48,898 nucleotides of DNA from an uncultured bacterium. Lineage in GTDB: Bacteria; Bipolaricaulota; Bipolaricaulia; Bipolaricaulales; Bipolaricaulaceae. Location: contig CAKZKH010000236.1 in NCBI GenBank assembly GCA_937122485.1, forward strand, positions 1 through 48,898, written 5' to 3'. Of the stretch, positions 32,901 through 38,706 are shown piece by piece. How positions within the stretch are numbered: position 1 is the first letter of the stretch; every line of letters starts with the position of its first letter. The notes beneath the pieces are model-generated. The model was not told where the DNA came from, ran no database searches, and saw only the letters and a list, made by a program, of their open reading frames with translations. A program made the position numbers and the translations under genes.

Positions 32901-33129
32901 CGGTGAGGCGGGCCTCGCCCTGGCGGAGCATCTCCTCCCGGGGGTAGCCCTCGGCGTAGATCGAGGTAAACGAAGAGGCCAGTGCCTCCCGTACAGCTTT
33001 GGGGGTGAGGGACTCCGAGGGGATCAAAATGATCTTGTCCCACTGCCGCTGCTCCTCCAGGCGGATGAGCTCGGCCAACGCCTGGTCAATCTCCTCCAAT
33101 GCCATGCCCAGAAGGTTGCGCTCGTTCAT
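29953..33129 (-). CDS. Serine hydroxymethyltransferase - aminomethyltransferase (GcvT) fusion
   Basis: 1058 residues in one uninterrupted frame. Residues 1 to about 470 are SHMT: IPSESLTPKAV, YAEGYPREEML, ADIAHTAGMALAGAYP and the PLP lysine in TTHKTLCGPRG (Lys266). Residues about 485-590 look like a worn GcvT/YgfZ folate-domain piece (CAQLLHEAS, QVLSQALIGRLPNDG, IYRKVQGPAVVEE). Residues about 667-1058 are a complete GcvT: RTPLHSWHVRAGAKMAEFAGYEMP, AGLFDLGHMGAFEVSG, LVVVNAANEAKDWVWL, RTGYTGEPLGYELLVP. Both halves use tetrahydrofolate and glycine/serine one-carbon units, so fusion could pass methylene-THF between sites. No gcvH or gcvP is in the window. ATG overlaps the upstream gene's stop by 2 bases of ATGA. 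Confidence 0.93.
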   Translation of the reverse strand: MNERNLLGMALEEIDQALAELIRLEEQRQWDKIILIPSESLTPKAVREALASSFTSIYAEGYPREEMLRQGEARLTDFPEQLAYFRRYSDRRFYKGVEFADLVESLACRRVAEAFATPDVGPDSIFVNVQALSGAAANMAIYEALLQPGDTVMALELAQGGHLSHGSPFHQSGKRYRMVRYGVDPNTERLDYEQIKELAKKERPRLIIAGYTSYPWAPDWKKFREIASSCGAFLLADIAHTAGMALAGAYPTPVGYADVVMFTTHKTLCGPRGAVILSFDPDVAARIDAAVFPGAQGGPHVNKWAGLAAAMALARTPEFRRLQHKIVHNAKDLAAALAKQGLTLCYGGTDTHLLVLDLRPLRAANGQHPMGEIAARILDLVGIVANKNTIPGDLSAADARGVRYGTPWVTQRGMGKPEMEEIAEITAMVLTQIRPFHYLGVTGPLPRGKVPLGVLQEARDRVAALVEKFGGTPREKPRKERSGVLVVRGGRCAQLLHEASTAHVLSLDPGQARKALFLSGEGQVLSQALIGRLPNDGLGREQFVLLCPSERTAALKDWLSALSDGYVLFDPKDIYRKVQGPAVVEERELEAQFTLDGSQKITIGKANPTSKVLESVFAGVEGDTRAACKAHPDLFALHKPYMVGGTGLKGASARQAYTFEVPDRPVDRTPLHSWHVRAGAKMAEFAGYEMPLWYGSSWAEHKAVRERAGLFDLGHMGAFEVSGRYAESFLNLATTNYAGWLRPGQSQYAFLLDPEGQVLDDLMVYRLTKDKFLVVVNAANEAKDWVWLNAILEGKVQLDPDRPWVEPDGPVSLRDLKREKEPWTLWALQGPLSRSILVRLLPAVDRRRLVALRRTELVELHPLGVEVICTRTGYTGEPLGYELLVPQAEALRLWEALVEAGRPHGLVPCGLAARDSLRTEAGLPLYGHELAGPHKVLPHEAGFAPYVKLHKAFFVGRSAYLRAWENWQRELIRFTVAPGQRPLRAGAALADRSGTQVGWVTSAVVLEHGQVGMAVVALRKVQEGTEFQAMPAGTTPALPVTVAARFLRKETLPMAGED

Positions 33130-34241
33130 AGGTTGTCCTCTCGACCGGGGAGGGGAAGGGGCCCGAAGCGGGGCTCCCGGTCCACGCCCCGCCAGGCCAG
33201 CTCGCTGGCCAAATACAAGCCTCCCGAGACCAAAGCGTGCCCGCCCAAAAGGAACGGTGTGGGGGAGGCCGCACAAGCCCGGATCAGATCCCGAAGCTGG
33301 GGGTGGCCAAGTTTTTCGTACTCCAAAAGGTCGGAAGCAAAGCGCTCCTCAGGAGGGGGCCAGACCCCGAGGTGGGCCATGTACACCCGCGTGTCCCACA
33401 CCACCACGTCCCCGTACTGGCCCAGAAGTGTGACCAGTTCGGCGGGCGTGCGGTTGCGGCCCATCACCCCGAGGAGGGAGCGCACAGCTCCCCGTTCGGC
33501 CCGGCCGCTGGACTCCATGCCCCGCTCTTCGGAGATAATCCGCATTCGACAGGCTGCATGTCGCTCCAACCAGCGAAGCAAGTGCCCTCCCACCCGGCCC
33601 ATCACCACCACCTCTTTCTCTGGGTCCACCAGGGCCCCCAGCAGGGCCTGGGCGGGCTGGGTAGGCAAAACGGAAAGCACCGCCCTCAGTTCGGAGGGAA
33701 GTTCAGGGTGGAGCGCCAAGATCCGCAGCTCCCCCGGGGTGTCGATGTCAAACTGGGTCCCTGCTGAGCGGGGAAGCTCGTAGCAGCGGTACCCCAGCTG
33801 CCAGAGGCGGATCCCCAAAGGGTTGTCGCGGGCAAGGTCGGGCAACGCACAGGGCGGGGAGAAGAGAAGGAAGTCGGTGGAGAAGAAGTTGTTGAGGATG
33901 GCGAATGGCGGTGCACAGGGCTCAGCCGTTACAAGGGCATCCAAATCGCTGTCGCTGAGGAGAAGGCCGCTCCCTCCGGAGAAGTACAACACCCGCTCAG
34001 CCTGGCAGGCCGAGGCGAGCTCCGCCAACCGCTGGCCAAAGGTCCAGGGACCAGGGGGATCGGGCTCGAGGTGGACGTCCACCTGGGACCAAGCAGCTGG
34101 CGTGGGTGTGGCCACCACCACGTCGTTCACTCCGGGGTGGTTGAGAAGTCGGCGGGCCAGGAGCCGTGCGGCCTCGGTCCGGGTTCGCCCTACCAGCCCT
34201 TCTGCCCCGCTATCGAACAGGAGAGCCACCGTGCGGGGCAT
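33126..34241 (-). CDS. Unknown protein with nucleotidyltransferase-like N-terminal half
   Basis: 371 residues, family not recognised. The first half begins MPRTVALLFDSGAEGL and contains AERVLYFSGGSGLLLSDSDLDALVT, followed by FDIDTPGELRIL. The order resembles GT-A-type nucleotidyltransferases (MobA/CofC-like), where such Asp pairs bind metal and nucleotide, but the usual N-terminal GGxSxRxG loop is missing. The second half (GRVGGHLLRWLERHAACRMRIISEERGMES...) contains a region like a separate alpha/beta domain (GDVVVWDTRVYMAHLG). It lies between rpsR and the SHMT-GcvT gene, overlapping the latter (ATGA), so it may belong to one-carbon or folate/cofactor metabolism. That is inference only. Confidence 0.7.
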   Translation of the reverse strand: MPRTVALLFDSGAEGLVGRTRTEAARLLARRLLNHPGVNDVVVATPTPAAWSQVDVHLEPDPPGPWTFGQRLAELASACQAERVLYFSGGSGLLLSDSDLDALVTAEPCAPPFAILNNFFSTDFLLFSPPCALPDLARDNPLGIRLWQLGYRCYELPRSAGTQFDIDTPGELRILALHPELPSELRAVLSVLPTQPAQALLGALVDPEKEVVVMGRVGGHLLRWLERHAACRMRIISEERGMESSGRAERGAVRSLLGVMGRNRTPAELVTLLGQYGDVVVWDTRVYMAHLGVWPPPEERFASDLLEYEKLGHPQLRDLIRACAASPTPFLLGGHALVSGGLYLASELAWRGVDREPRFGPLPLPGREDNL

Positions 34242-34250
34242 GGGGCCCGC

Positions 34251-34463
34251 CTAGGGTTTGTCTTCGTAGGGCAAGAGGGCGATCTTCCGGGCGCGGTCGA
34301 TCTCCCGGGCCAGCCAGTTCTGGTGCTTGGCGCACAGGCGCGTCATCCGCCGGGAGAGGATCTTGCCTCGCCGGTTCATGAACTGGCGGAGTGTCTCGGG
34401 ATCCGTGTACCGGAACGTCAGACCTTGATCGCACACGCGGCAGACTCTGCGGCGCTGAAACAT
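34251..34463 (-). CDS. rpsR: Ribosomal protein bS18
   Basis: 70 residues. MFQRRRVCRVCDQGLTFRYTD at the N-terminus shows the zinc-type CxxC of 'C+' S18, followed by LRQFMNRRGKILSRRMTRLCAKHQ and LAREIDRARKIALLPY, the family core. Third gene of rpsF-ssb-rpsR; the ATG meets the end of ssb (TAG/ATG overlapping at 34463). Confidence 0.95.
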   Translation of the reverse strand: MFQRRRVCRVCDQGLTFRYTDPETLRQFMNRRGKILSRRMTRLCAKHQNWLAREIDRARKIALLPYEDKP

Positions 34464-34861
34464 TAGAACGGAACCTCCTCTTCGGGCTCGGTAGGTGCCG
34501 GCTCAGGGGGGGCTTGGGGCTCGGTGGGTTTCGCGCCCAGGAAGTGGACGGCCTGGGCCACCACTTCTGTCACCCGCCGGCGGTCGCCGTTCTGGGTCTG
34601 GAAGGAGCGCGCGCGCAGCCTTCCGTCCACGGCCACCAGCCGCCCCTTTTTCAAGTAACTTGAACACACGTCGGCTTGCCGGCCCCACACCACCACAGGG
34701 ATGAAATTGGTCTCCTCTTCAGGTTGATCGGTCTCCGGGTTCTTCCACACCCGGTTGACCGCCAAGGTAAACCGGGCCAGAGGTAGGCCTTTCTGGGTGT
34801 AACGGACTTCCGGATCGTCGGTGAGGCGCCCGCTGAGGATCACCCGGTTGATGTCGCTCAT
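34463..34861 (-). CDS. ssb: Single-stranded DNA-binding protein
   Basis: 132 residues. Begins MSDINRVILSGRLTDDPEVRYT, an OB-fold SSB start, then ARFTLAVNRVWKNPETDQ, TNFIPVVVWGRQADVCSSYLKKGRLVAVDGRLRARSF, and a proline-rich acidic tail ending EEEVPF, the protein-interaction tip. Sits in the common rpsF-ssb-rpsR order. Start ATG one base after the rpsF stop. Slightly shorter than E. coli SSB because the linker is brief. Confidence 0.95.
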   Translation of the reverse strand: MSDINRVILSGRLTDDPEVRYTQKGLPLARFTLAVNRVWKNPETDQPEEETNFIPVVVWGRQADVCSSYLKKGRLVAVDGRLRARSFQTQNGDRRRVTEVVAQAVHFLGAKPTEPQAPPEPAPTEPEEEVPF

Positions 34862-34862
34862 G

Positions 34863-35165
34863 CTACTCTTCGTCCAACCGGACGATTTGGTGACGGAGGA
34901 TCGCATCCTCCATCACCAACCGGTCCTCTAGGTTGCGGATGCGGTCGGGGGGCAGGCTGAACGTCAAGGCCACATAGTACCCCTCGCGGAAGTGCTGAAT
35001 CTCATAGGCCAAGATGCGGGAACCCCATTCATCGGTGGTCTGCACGGTTCCCGATTCGCTTTGGATGAGCTGGTGCACGCGGGCGATCTTGCCCCGCCGG
35101 GCCTCCTCGTCCAAGTCCGGGCGAAGGATGTACACCATCTCGTACGTTCGGAGCTCAGGGGCCAC
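34863..35165 (-). CDS. rpsF: Ribosomal protein bS6
   Basis: 100 residues. VAPELRTYEMVYILRPDLDEEARRG start, ESGTVQTTDEWGSRILAYEIQHFREGYYVALTF, and the RNLEDRLVMEDAILRHQIVRL end are standard S6. GTG 35165 is chosen because AAGGAGG lies 7 bases upstream; longer upstream frames would run through the promoter. First gene of the ribosomal/SSB operon. Confidence 0.95.
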   Translation of the reverse strand: MAPELRTYEMVYILRPDLDEEARRGKIARVHQLIQSESGTVQTTDEWGSRILAYEIQHFREGYYVALTFSLPPDRIRNLEDRLVMEDAILRHQIVRLDEE

Positions 35166-35203
35166 GTCCGTCCTCCTTGGTGAAAGTTCCCATTTCAACT
35201 GCA

Positions 35204-35231
35204 ACTTTACCCACTGGGAGCGGGCTGTCAA
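35204..35231 (-). promoter_or_regulatory. Promoter of rpsF-ssb-rpsR
   Basis: TTGACA (35231-35226), 16-base spacer, TAAAGT (35209-35204) on the minus strand, about 40 bases before the GTG. Confidence 0.75.
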
Positions 35232-35272
35232 CCTCCTTGGGCTGGGAAGTTCGTTGGGAAGAAGGTTCATAC

Positions 35273-35301
35273 TTGACAGGGTGAAAGAAGTTCCCTATAC
35301 T
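35273..35301 (+). promoter_or_regulatory. Promoter of the HU gene
   Basis: TTGACA (35273-35278), 17-base spacer, TATACT (35296-35301): near-consensus, the strongest-looking promoter in the window. Confidence 0.85.
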
Positions 35302-35319
35302 AGGGCAACTTCGCCCTAG
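35300..35319. promoter_or_regulatory. Inverted repeat over the HU transcription start
   Basis: CTAGGGC-AACTTC-GCCCTAG, a perfect 7-bp arm pair starting within the -10 and spanning the expected +1. Candidate operator or 5' stem-loop of the HU mRNA. Confidence 0.5.
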
Positions 35320-35334
35320 GGAGGGGGTGTTAAA

Positions 35335-35658
35335 ATGAACAAGGGAGATCTGGTAGAGAGGATCGCGCAGCGGACTGGGCTGACAAAGAAAGACGCCCGG
35401 AAGGCTCTGGATGCCACCATCGACATCATCACCGAGGCCATCGCCGCCAACGAGGAGGTCCTTCTCACGGGGTTCGGGAAGTTCGAGGTCCGGACACGGA
35501 AGGCTTCTCAGAGGATCAACCCGCAGACCCAGAAGAAGATCATGGTCCCGGAGAAGGTCGTACCGGCCTTCAAGGCGGGCAAGAACCTCAAGACCCTGGT
35601 GAGCAAGCGCCTCAAGGTCACCCAGGAGCGCGGGCAGCTTCGGGTCCGCAGGGCTTAG
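35335..35658 (+). CDS. hup: HU-family DNA-binding protein
   Basis: 107 residues. MNKGDLVERIAQRTGLTKKDARKALDA and the DNA-binding arm region VLLTGFGKFEVRTRKASQRINPQT are typical of HU/IHF; VPAFKAGKNLKTLVS closes the fold. About 15 basic residues follow the usual end (KRLKVTQERGQLRVRRA), an extended tail that may add DNA contacts. A strong promoter and GGGAGGGGG ribosome site indicate high expression. Chromosome compaction is the expected role. HU versus IHF cannot be decided by eye; single-gene context favours HU. Confidence 0.93.
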   Translation: MNKGDLVERIAQRTGLTKKDARKALDATIDIITEAIAANEEVLLTGFGKFEVRTRKASQRINPQTQKKIMVPEKVVPAFKAGKNLKTLVSKRLKVTQERGQLRVRRA

Positions 35659-35670
35659 GTCTGGGGGTGA

Positions 35671-35699
35671 GGTGGGCGGCTCGCCGAGCCGCCCACCTC
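35671..35699. terminator. Strong hairpin after the HU gene
   Basis: 14-bp perfect stem (35671-35684 / 35686-35699) with a one-base centre, 12 bases after the HU stop. No T-tract follows. Confidence 0.7.
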
Positions 35700-35717
35700 G
35701 GACTTCTTAGGAGGCGG

Positions 35718-35786
35718 GGGGAGCAGGCCAACTCGTTGGCCGCTTGGGTGGGGCAGGGCGGCAGTTGCTCGTTGGGCCTGCTCCCC
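35718..35786. other. Long hairpin between HU and asnS
   Basis: A 12-bp perfect stem (GGGGAGCAGGCC 35718-35729 with 35775-35786) encloses 45 bases that can pair further (GCCGC 35738-35742 with GCGGC 35758-35762). It may be the asnS terminator on the minus strand or a structured RNA. Confidence 0.45.
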
Positions 35787-35866
35787 GAGCGTGCTGATCA
35801 TGAGGGCTGGCTCTCACAGGATGAGGAGTTCGATGGCCGTATTGTACCTCACCGCCGCGGGCCAGG

Positions 35867-37162
35867 TCAAGGGTACAGTCTTGTCAGCGTTCTTGCGAAG
35901 GGAATTGCTTCCCGGATGTGGGGGAGGCCGGCGATCCATGCGACAACACGCTCTACCCCCAGGCCGAAGCCGGAGTGCGGTACAGAACCCCACTTTCTTA
36001 GATCAAGGTACCAGCCGTACGGCTCCACGGGCAGGTTGTCCTCCCCCAGCTGCTCAAGGAGCTCTTGTTCTGTGTCCACCCGCTGGGAGCCCCCGATGAT
36101 TTCCCCGTAGCCCTCGGGGGCGATCAAATCGGCGCACAGCACGACCTGGGGATTGGTCGGATCCTTCTTCATGTAGAAGGGTTTGAGCTTGCGGGGGAAC
36201 CGCTCCACGAACACCGGGCGCCCAAACTCCTGGGACAGAGCGTCCTCGGCCTCGGCCCCGAAGTCGTCCCCGTGGTGGATGGGTACCCCCCGGCCCTGGA
36301 TCAGGCGTATTGCTTCATCGTAGGTGATCCGAGCAAAGGGGGGCCGCACTTCCTCCCGGAGCTTAGTGGCGTCGCGCTCCAGTTCCTCCAGTTCGCGGGC
36401 GCGGCACCGCACGACCGACTCCACCACGTAGCGGACAAGGTCTTCCTGGAGTTGGAGGTTCCCTTGGTGGTCGAGAAACGCTTGTTCGGCCTCGGCCATC
36501 CAAAATTCAATGAGGTGCTTGCGGGTCTTGGACTTCTCGGCGCGGAACACTGGACCAATCCAGTACACCTTGCCCAGGGCAGCGCACGTGGCCTCGAGGT
36601 AAAGCTGGCCCGACTGGGAGAGGTAGGCGGGCTGGCCAAAGTAGTCCAGGGAAAACAAGGTCGTCGTCCCCTCCACGGCGGTACCCACGATGATGGGCAC
36701 CTCGGTGGCCACAAACCCCCGCTGGTGGAAGAACTCGCGGATGGCCCACAGAACGCTGTCCCGAATGCGCAGGATCGGTACCTGCTTGCGCATCCGCATC
36801 CAGAGGTGGCGGTGGTCCATGAGGAACCCCACCCCATGTTCTTTGAGCCCGATGGGGAACGGCTGTTGGGGAATGTGGACGGCCTCGATCTTTCGCACGA
36901 GGAGCTCGTGCCCTCCAGGGGCCCGAGGGTCGGCTCGCACTGTGCCCCACATGCGAAGCGAACTTTCCTGGGGGAGGCTTTCCGCCAGTTCGAACGTGGC
37001 CGAATCCGCGTCGGGCGTCACCACGCCCTGAACCCACCCGGTCCCGTCCCTGACCAGCACGAATCGGACCTTCCCCGAGGAGCGCTTGTTCCACAGCCAC
37101 CCCTGGATGAGGACCTCGTTCCCTACGTGCTGGGGCAGATCCTCCACGTAAACCTGGCTCAT
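35867..37162 (-). CDS. asnS: Asparaginyl-tRNA synthetase
   Basis: 431 residues, class IIb. N-terminal OB domain with VLIQGWLWNKRSSGKVRFVLVRDGTG; catalytic motifs 2 and 3 as GPVFRAEKSKTRKHLIEFWMAEAEQAF and GFGLGVERVVAWIAGLPHIREAIPF. The 'HIREAIPF' ending and lack of an AspRS insertion domain favour AsnRS. IIGGSQRVDTEQELLEQL is the family's GG-Q-R segment. Start ATG 37162 with AGGAGA upstream. Last gene of tRNA-Leu-plsX-acpP-asnS, 13 bases after acpP. Presence of AsnRS does not exclude the indirect amidation route. Confidence 0.94.
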   Translation of the reverse strand: MSQVYVEDLPQHVGNEVLIQGWLWNKRSSGKVRFVLVRDGTGWVQGVVTPDADSATFELAESLPQESSLRMWGTVRADPRAPGGHELLVRKIEAVHIPQQPFPIGLKEHGVGFLMDHRHLWMRMRKQVPILRIRDSVLWAIREFFHQRGFVATEVPIIVGTAVEGTTTLFSLDYFGQPAYLSQSGQLYLEATCAALGKVYWIGPVFRAEKSKTRKHLIEFWMAEAEQAFLDHQGNLQLQEDLVRYVVESVVRCRARELEELERDATKLREEVRPPFARITYDEAIRLIQGRGVPIHHGDDFGAEAEDALSQEFGRPVFVERFPRKLKPFYMKKDPTNPQVVLCADLIAPEGYGEIIGGSQRVDTEQELLEQLGEDNLPVEPYGWYLDLRKWGSVPHSGFGLGVERVVAWIAGLPHIREAIPFARTLTRLYP

Positions 37163-37175
37163 CGTTCTCCTGGGG

Positions 37176-37439
37176 CTAACCCGCCCCCTTCTTGCGTTCC
37201 TTTTCCTGAACGTGGGCTTCGATGTAGGCGATGGCCTCCCCCACCGTGGCGATCTTCTCCACGTCCTGGTCAGGGATCTCGATTCCGAACTCGTCTTCCA
37301 TCTCCATGAGGAGCTCCACGGTATCCAACGAATCCGCGCCCAGGTCGTCCACCAACGAGGCCTCATCGGTGACCTCTTCCAGGTCCACCATGAGCTGTTC
37401 GGCGATGATTTCCCGCACGCGGTCGGCGATCTCGCTCAT
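37176..37439 (-). CDS. acpP: Acyl carrier protein
   Basis: 87 residues, acidic. The phosphopantetheine site is [20 protein letters not shown], with the serine in DSL. N-terminus [19 protein letters not shown] and the C-terminal [17 protein letters not shown] are typical; a short basic tail KERKKGAG is unusual for this acidic protein. Excellent ribosome site AAAGGAGGTGG. Follows plsX after 129 bases, with its own probable promoter. Confidence 0.97.
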   Translation of the reverse strand: MSEIADRVREIIAEQLMVDLEEVTDEASLVDDLGADSLDTVELLMEMEDEFGIEIPDQDVEKIATVGEAIAYIEAHVQEKERKKGAG

Positions 37440-37524
37440 CTGTCCCACCTCCTTTTCGGCGGGGGGCAACCCGCCCGGTGCACGTCTTGCCCACCCGGGT
37501 GGACAGTCCCCGGGTGCGCGGCGG

Positions 37525-37554
37525 AGCGTACCCGGACATGCCAAGGCTTGGCAA
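37525..37554 (-). promoter_or_regulatory. Possible acpP promoter with palindrome
   Basis: Minus-strand TTGCCA (37554-37549), 18-base spacer, TACGCT (37530-37525). The palindrome GCCAAG-G-CTTGGC (37540-37552) overlaps the -35, and a second, CCACCCGGGTGG (37491-37502), lies in the leader. Candidate site for a lipid-synthesis regulator. Confidence 0.4.
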
Positions 37555-37568
37555 GTCCATCCTGGGGG

Positions 37569-38540
37569 TTAGAAAGGGGGGAGTTGGGCGAGGAAGTCGG
37601 CCTGGCACACCTTGAACACGCGGCGAACAGCTCCGGCGACGGCCGGGGCATCGGAGCGGCCGTGGGCCACAAACACCAGGCCCCTTACCCCCAAAAGGGG
37701 GGCAGCGTTGTGCTCGCGGTACCCCAGGCCGCGGGCGACGGCCCGCAGGGCTGGCCGGGCTATCCAACCCCCCAGCCGAGCCCGCCGCGACCGGTGGAGC
37801 TCCCTCCGCAGAGCCTCTGTTACGGCCTCCACCCCGCCTTCCAGGGCTTTGAGGAACAAGTTGCCGCTGAACCCGCCTGTCACCACCACGTCCACCGGGC
37901 GCTCGGTGAGCACGTTGTGGGGTTCCACGTTGCCGCGGAAGTCGGGCCGCTGTGCGAGGAGGGCATGGGCCTGTTGGGTCACCGTGTCCCCCTTGTGGGG
38001 CTCGGTTCCGATGTTGAGGAGACCCACGGTGGGGAGGGCTACGTCGAGAACCACCCGGGCGTACGCCGCCCCCATCGAGGCGAACTGAAGGAGGTAGGGG
38101 GGTTTGGGGTCGGCCGAGGCCCCGGCGTCCACCAGGAGCACCTCTTTTCCCTTCAGGGTAGGGAGGGAAGCGCACAGGGCCGGGCGGTGGACTCCGGGCA
38201 GCCGCCCCAGGTGGAGGAGGGCGGTGGCCACCACCGCCCCGGTGTTCCCGGGAGAAAGGAAGGCTTCCGCCTGCCCCTGGGCGAGGAGGGCGAGCCCGCG
38301 GGCCAAGGAAGTGTCGGTCCGGCGCGCCGCTTCCACCGGCTTTTCCTCGGGGTCCACAAACAGAGGGCAATGGAGGAGGGAAACGTTGGGGAGGTCCGGC
38401 AGGTGGGGTTCGATTTGGCGGGCATCGCCCACGACCACGAGGTCCAGGGGGAGCTCCGCCGCCGCCTGAGCGGCCCCTGCGGCCAGCTCCCCGGGGGGCC
38501 GGTCGGCCCCCATGACGTCCACCACGATTCGGGGAGCCAC
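37569..38540 (-). CDS. plsX: Phosphate acyltransferase PlsX
   Basis: 323 residues. Makes acyl-phosphate from acyl-ACP for phospholipid synthesis. VAPRIVVDVMGADRPPGEL at the N-terminus (family VDAMGGD), FLSPGNTGAVVATALLHLG, VLLVDAGASADPKPPYLLQFA, GLLNIGTEPHKGD, and VDVVVTGGFSGNLFLKALEG are the conserved blocks. GTG 38540 aligns with the family start and begins 1 base after the CCA of tRNA-Leu; no ribosome site exists because the upstream bases are the tRNA acceptor stem. An in-frame GTG at 38525 would remove the first beta strand. Confidence 0.93.
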   Translation of the reverse strand: MAPRIVVDVMGADRPPGELAAGAAQAAAELPLDLVVVGDARQIEPHLPDLPNVSLLHCPLFVDPEEKPVEAARRTDTSLARGLALLAQGQAEAFLSPGNTGAVVATALLHLGRLPGVHRPALCASLPTLKGKEVLLVDAGASADPKPPYLLQFASMGAAYARVVLDVALPTVGLLNIGTEPHKGDTVTQQAHALLAQRPDFRGNVEPHNVLTERPVDVVVTGGFSGNLFLKALEGGVEAVTEALRRELHRSRRARLGGWIARPALRAVARGLGYREHNAAPLLGVRGLVFVAHGRSDAPAVAGAVRRVFKVCQADFLAQLPPF

Positions 38541-38541
38541 C

Positions 38542-38628
38542 TGGTGCCGAGGGTGGGATTTGAACCCACACAGGCCGAAGCCCACTGCCCCCTCAAGACA
38601 GCGCGTCTGCCAATTCCGCCACCTCGGC
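38542..38628 (-). tRNA. tRNA-Leu (anticodon GAG)
   Basis: Class II cloverleaf with acceptor GCCGAGG/CCTCGGC, anticodon loop TTGAGGG (GAG) on CTGTC/GGCAG, a long variable arm, T-arm GTGGGTTCAAATCCCAC and encoded ACCA. The next gene's start codon begins after one base. Confidence 0.95.
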
Positions 38629-38637
38629 GCGGTGGGG

Positions 38638-38666
38638 ATGGTATCGGAGGCTTCTCAGCCGATCAA
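38638..38666 (-). promoter_or_regulatory. Promoter of tRNA-Leu-plsX
   Basis: TTGATC (38666-38661), 17-base spacer, TACCAT (38643-38638); the tRNA begins 9 bases after the -10. Its -35 is 3 bp from the -35 of the divergent holA promoter. Confidence 0.65.
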
Positions 38667-38669
38667 GAG

Positions 38670-38697
38670 TTGTCACCCAAGCGGCCGAAGGTACCCT
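38670..38697 (+). promoter_or_regulatory. Promoter of holA (leaderless type)
   Basis: TTGTCA (38670-38675), 16-base spacer, TACCCT (38692-38697), 9 bases, ATG 38707. No ribosome site. Confidence 0.6.
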
Positions 38698-38706
38698 ACC
38701 AGGCCG

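Noticed and set aside
35718-35786. 4.5S (signal recognition particle) RNA
   Set aside because: The long hairpin lacks the conserved GGAAGCAGC-type apical loop, so it stays an unnamed structure.
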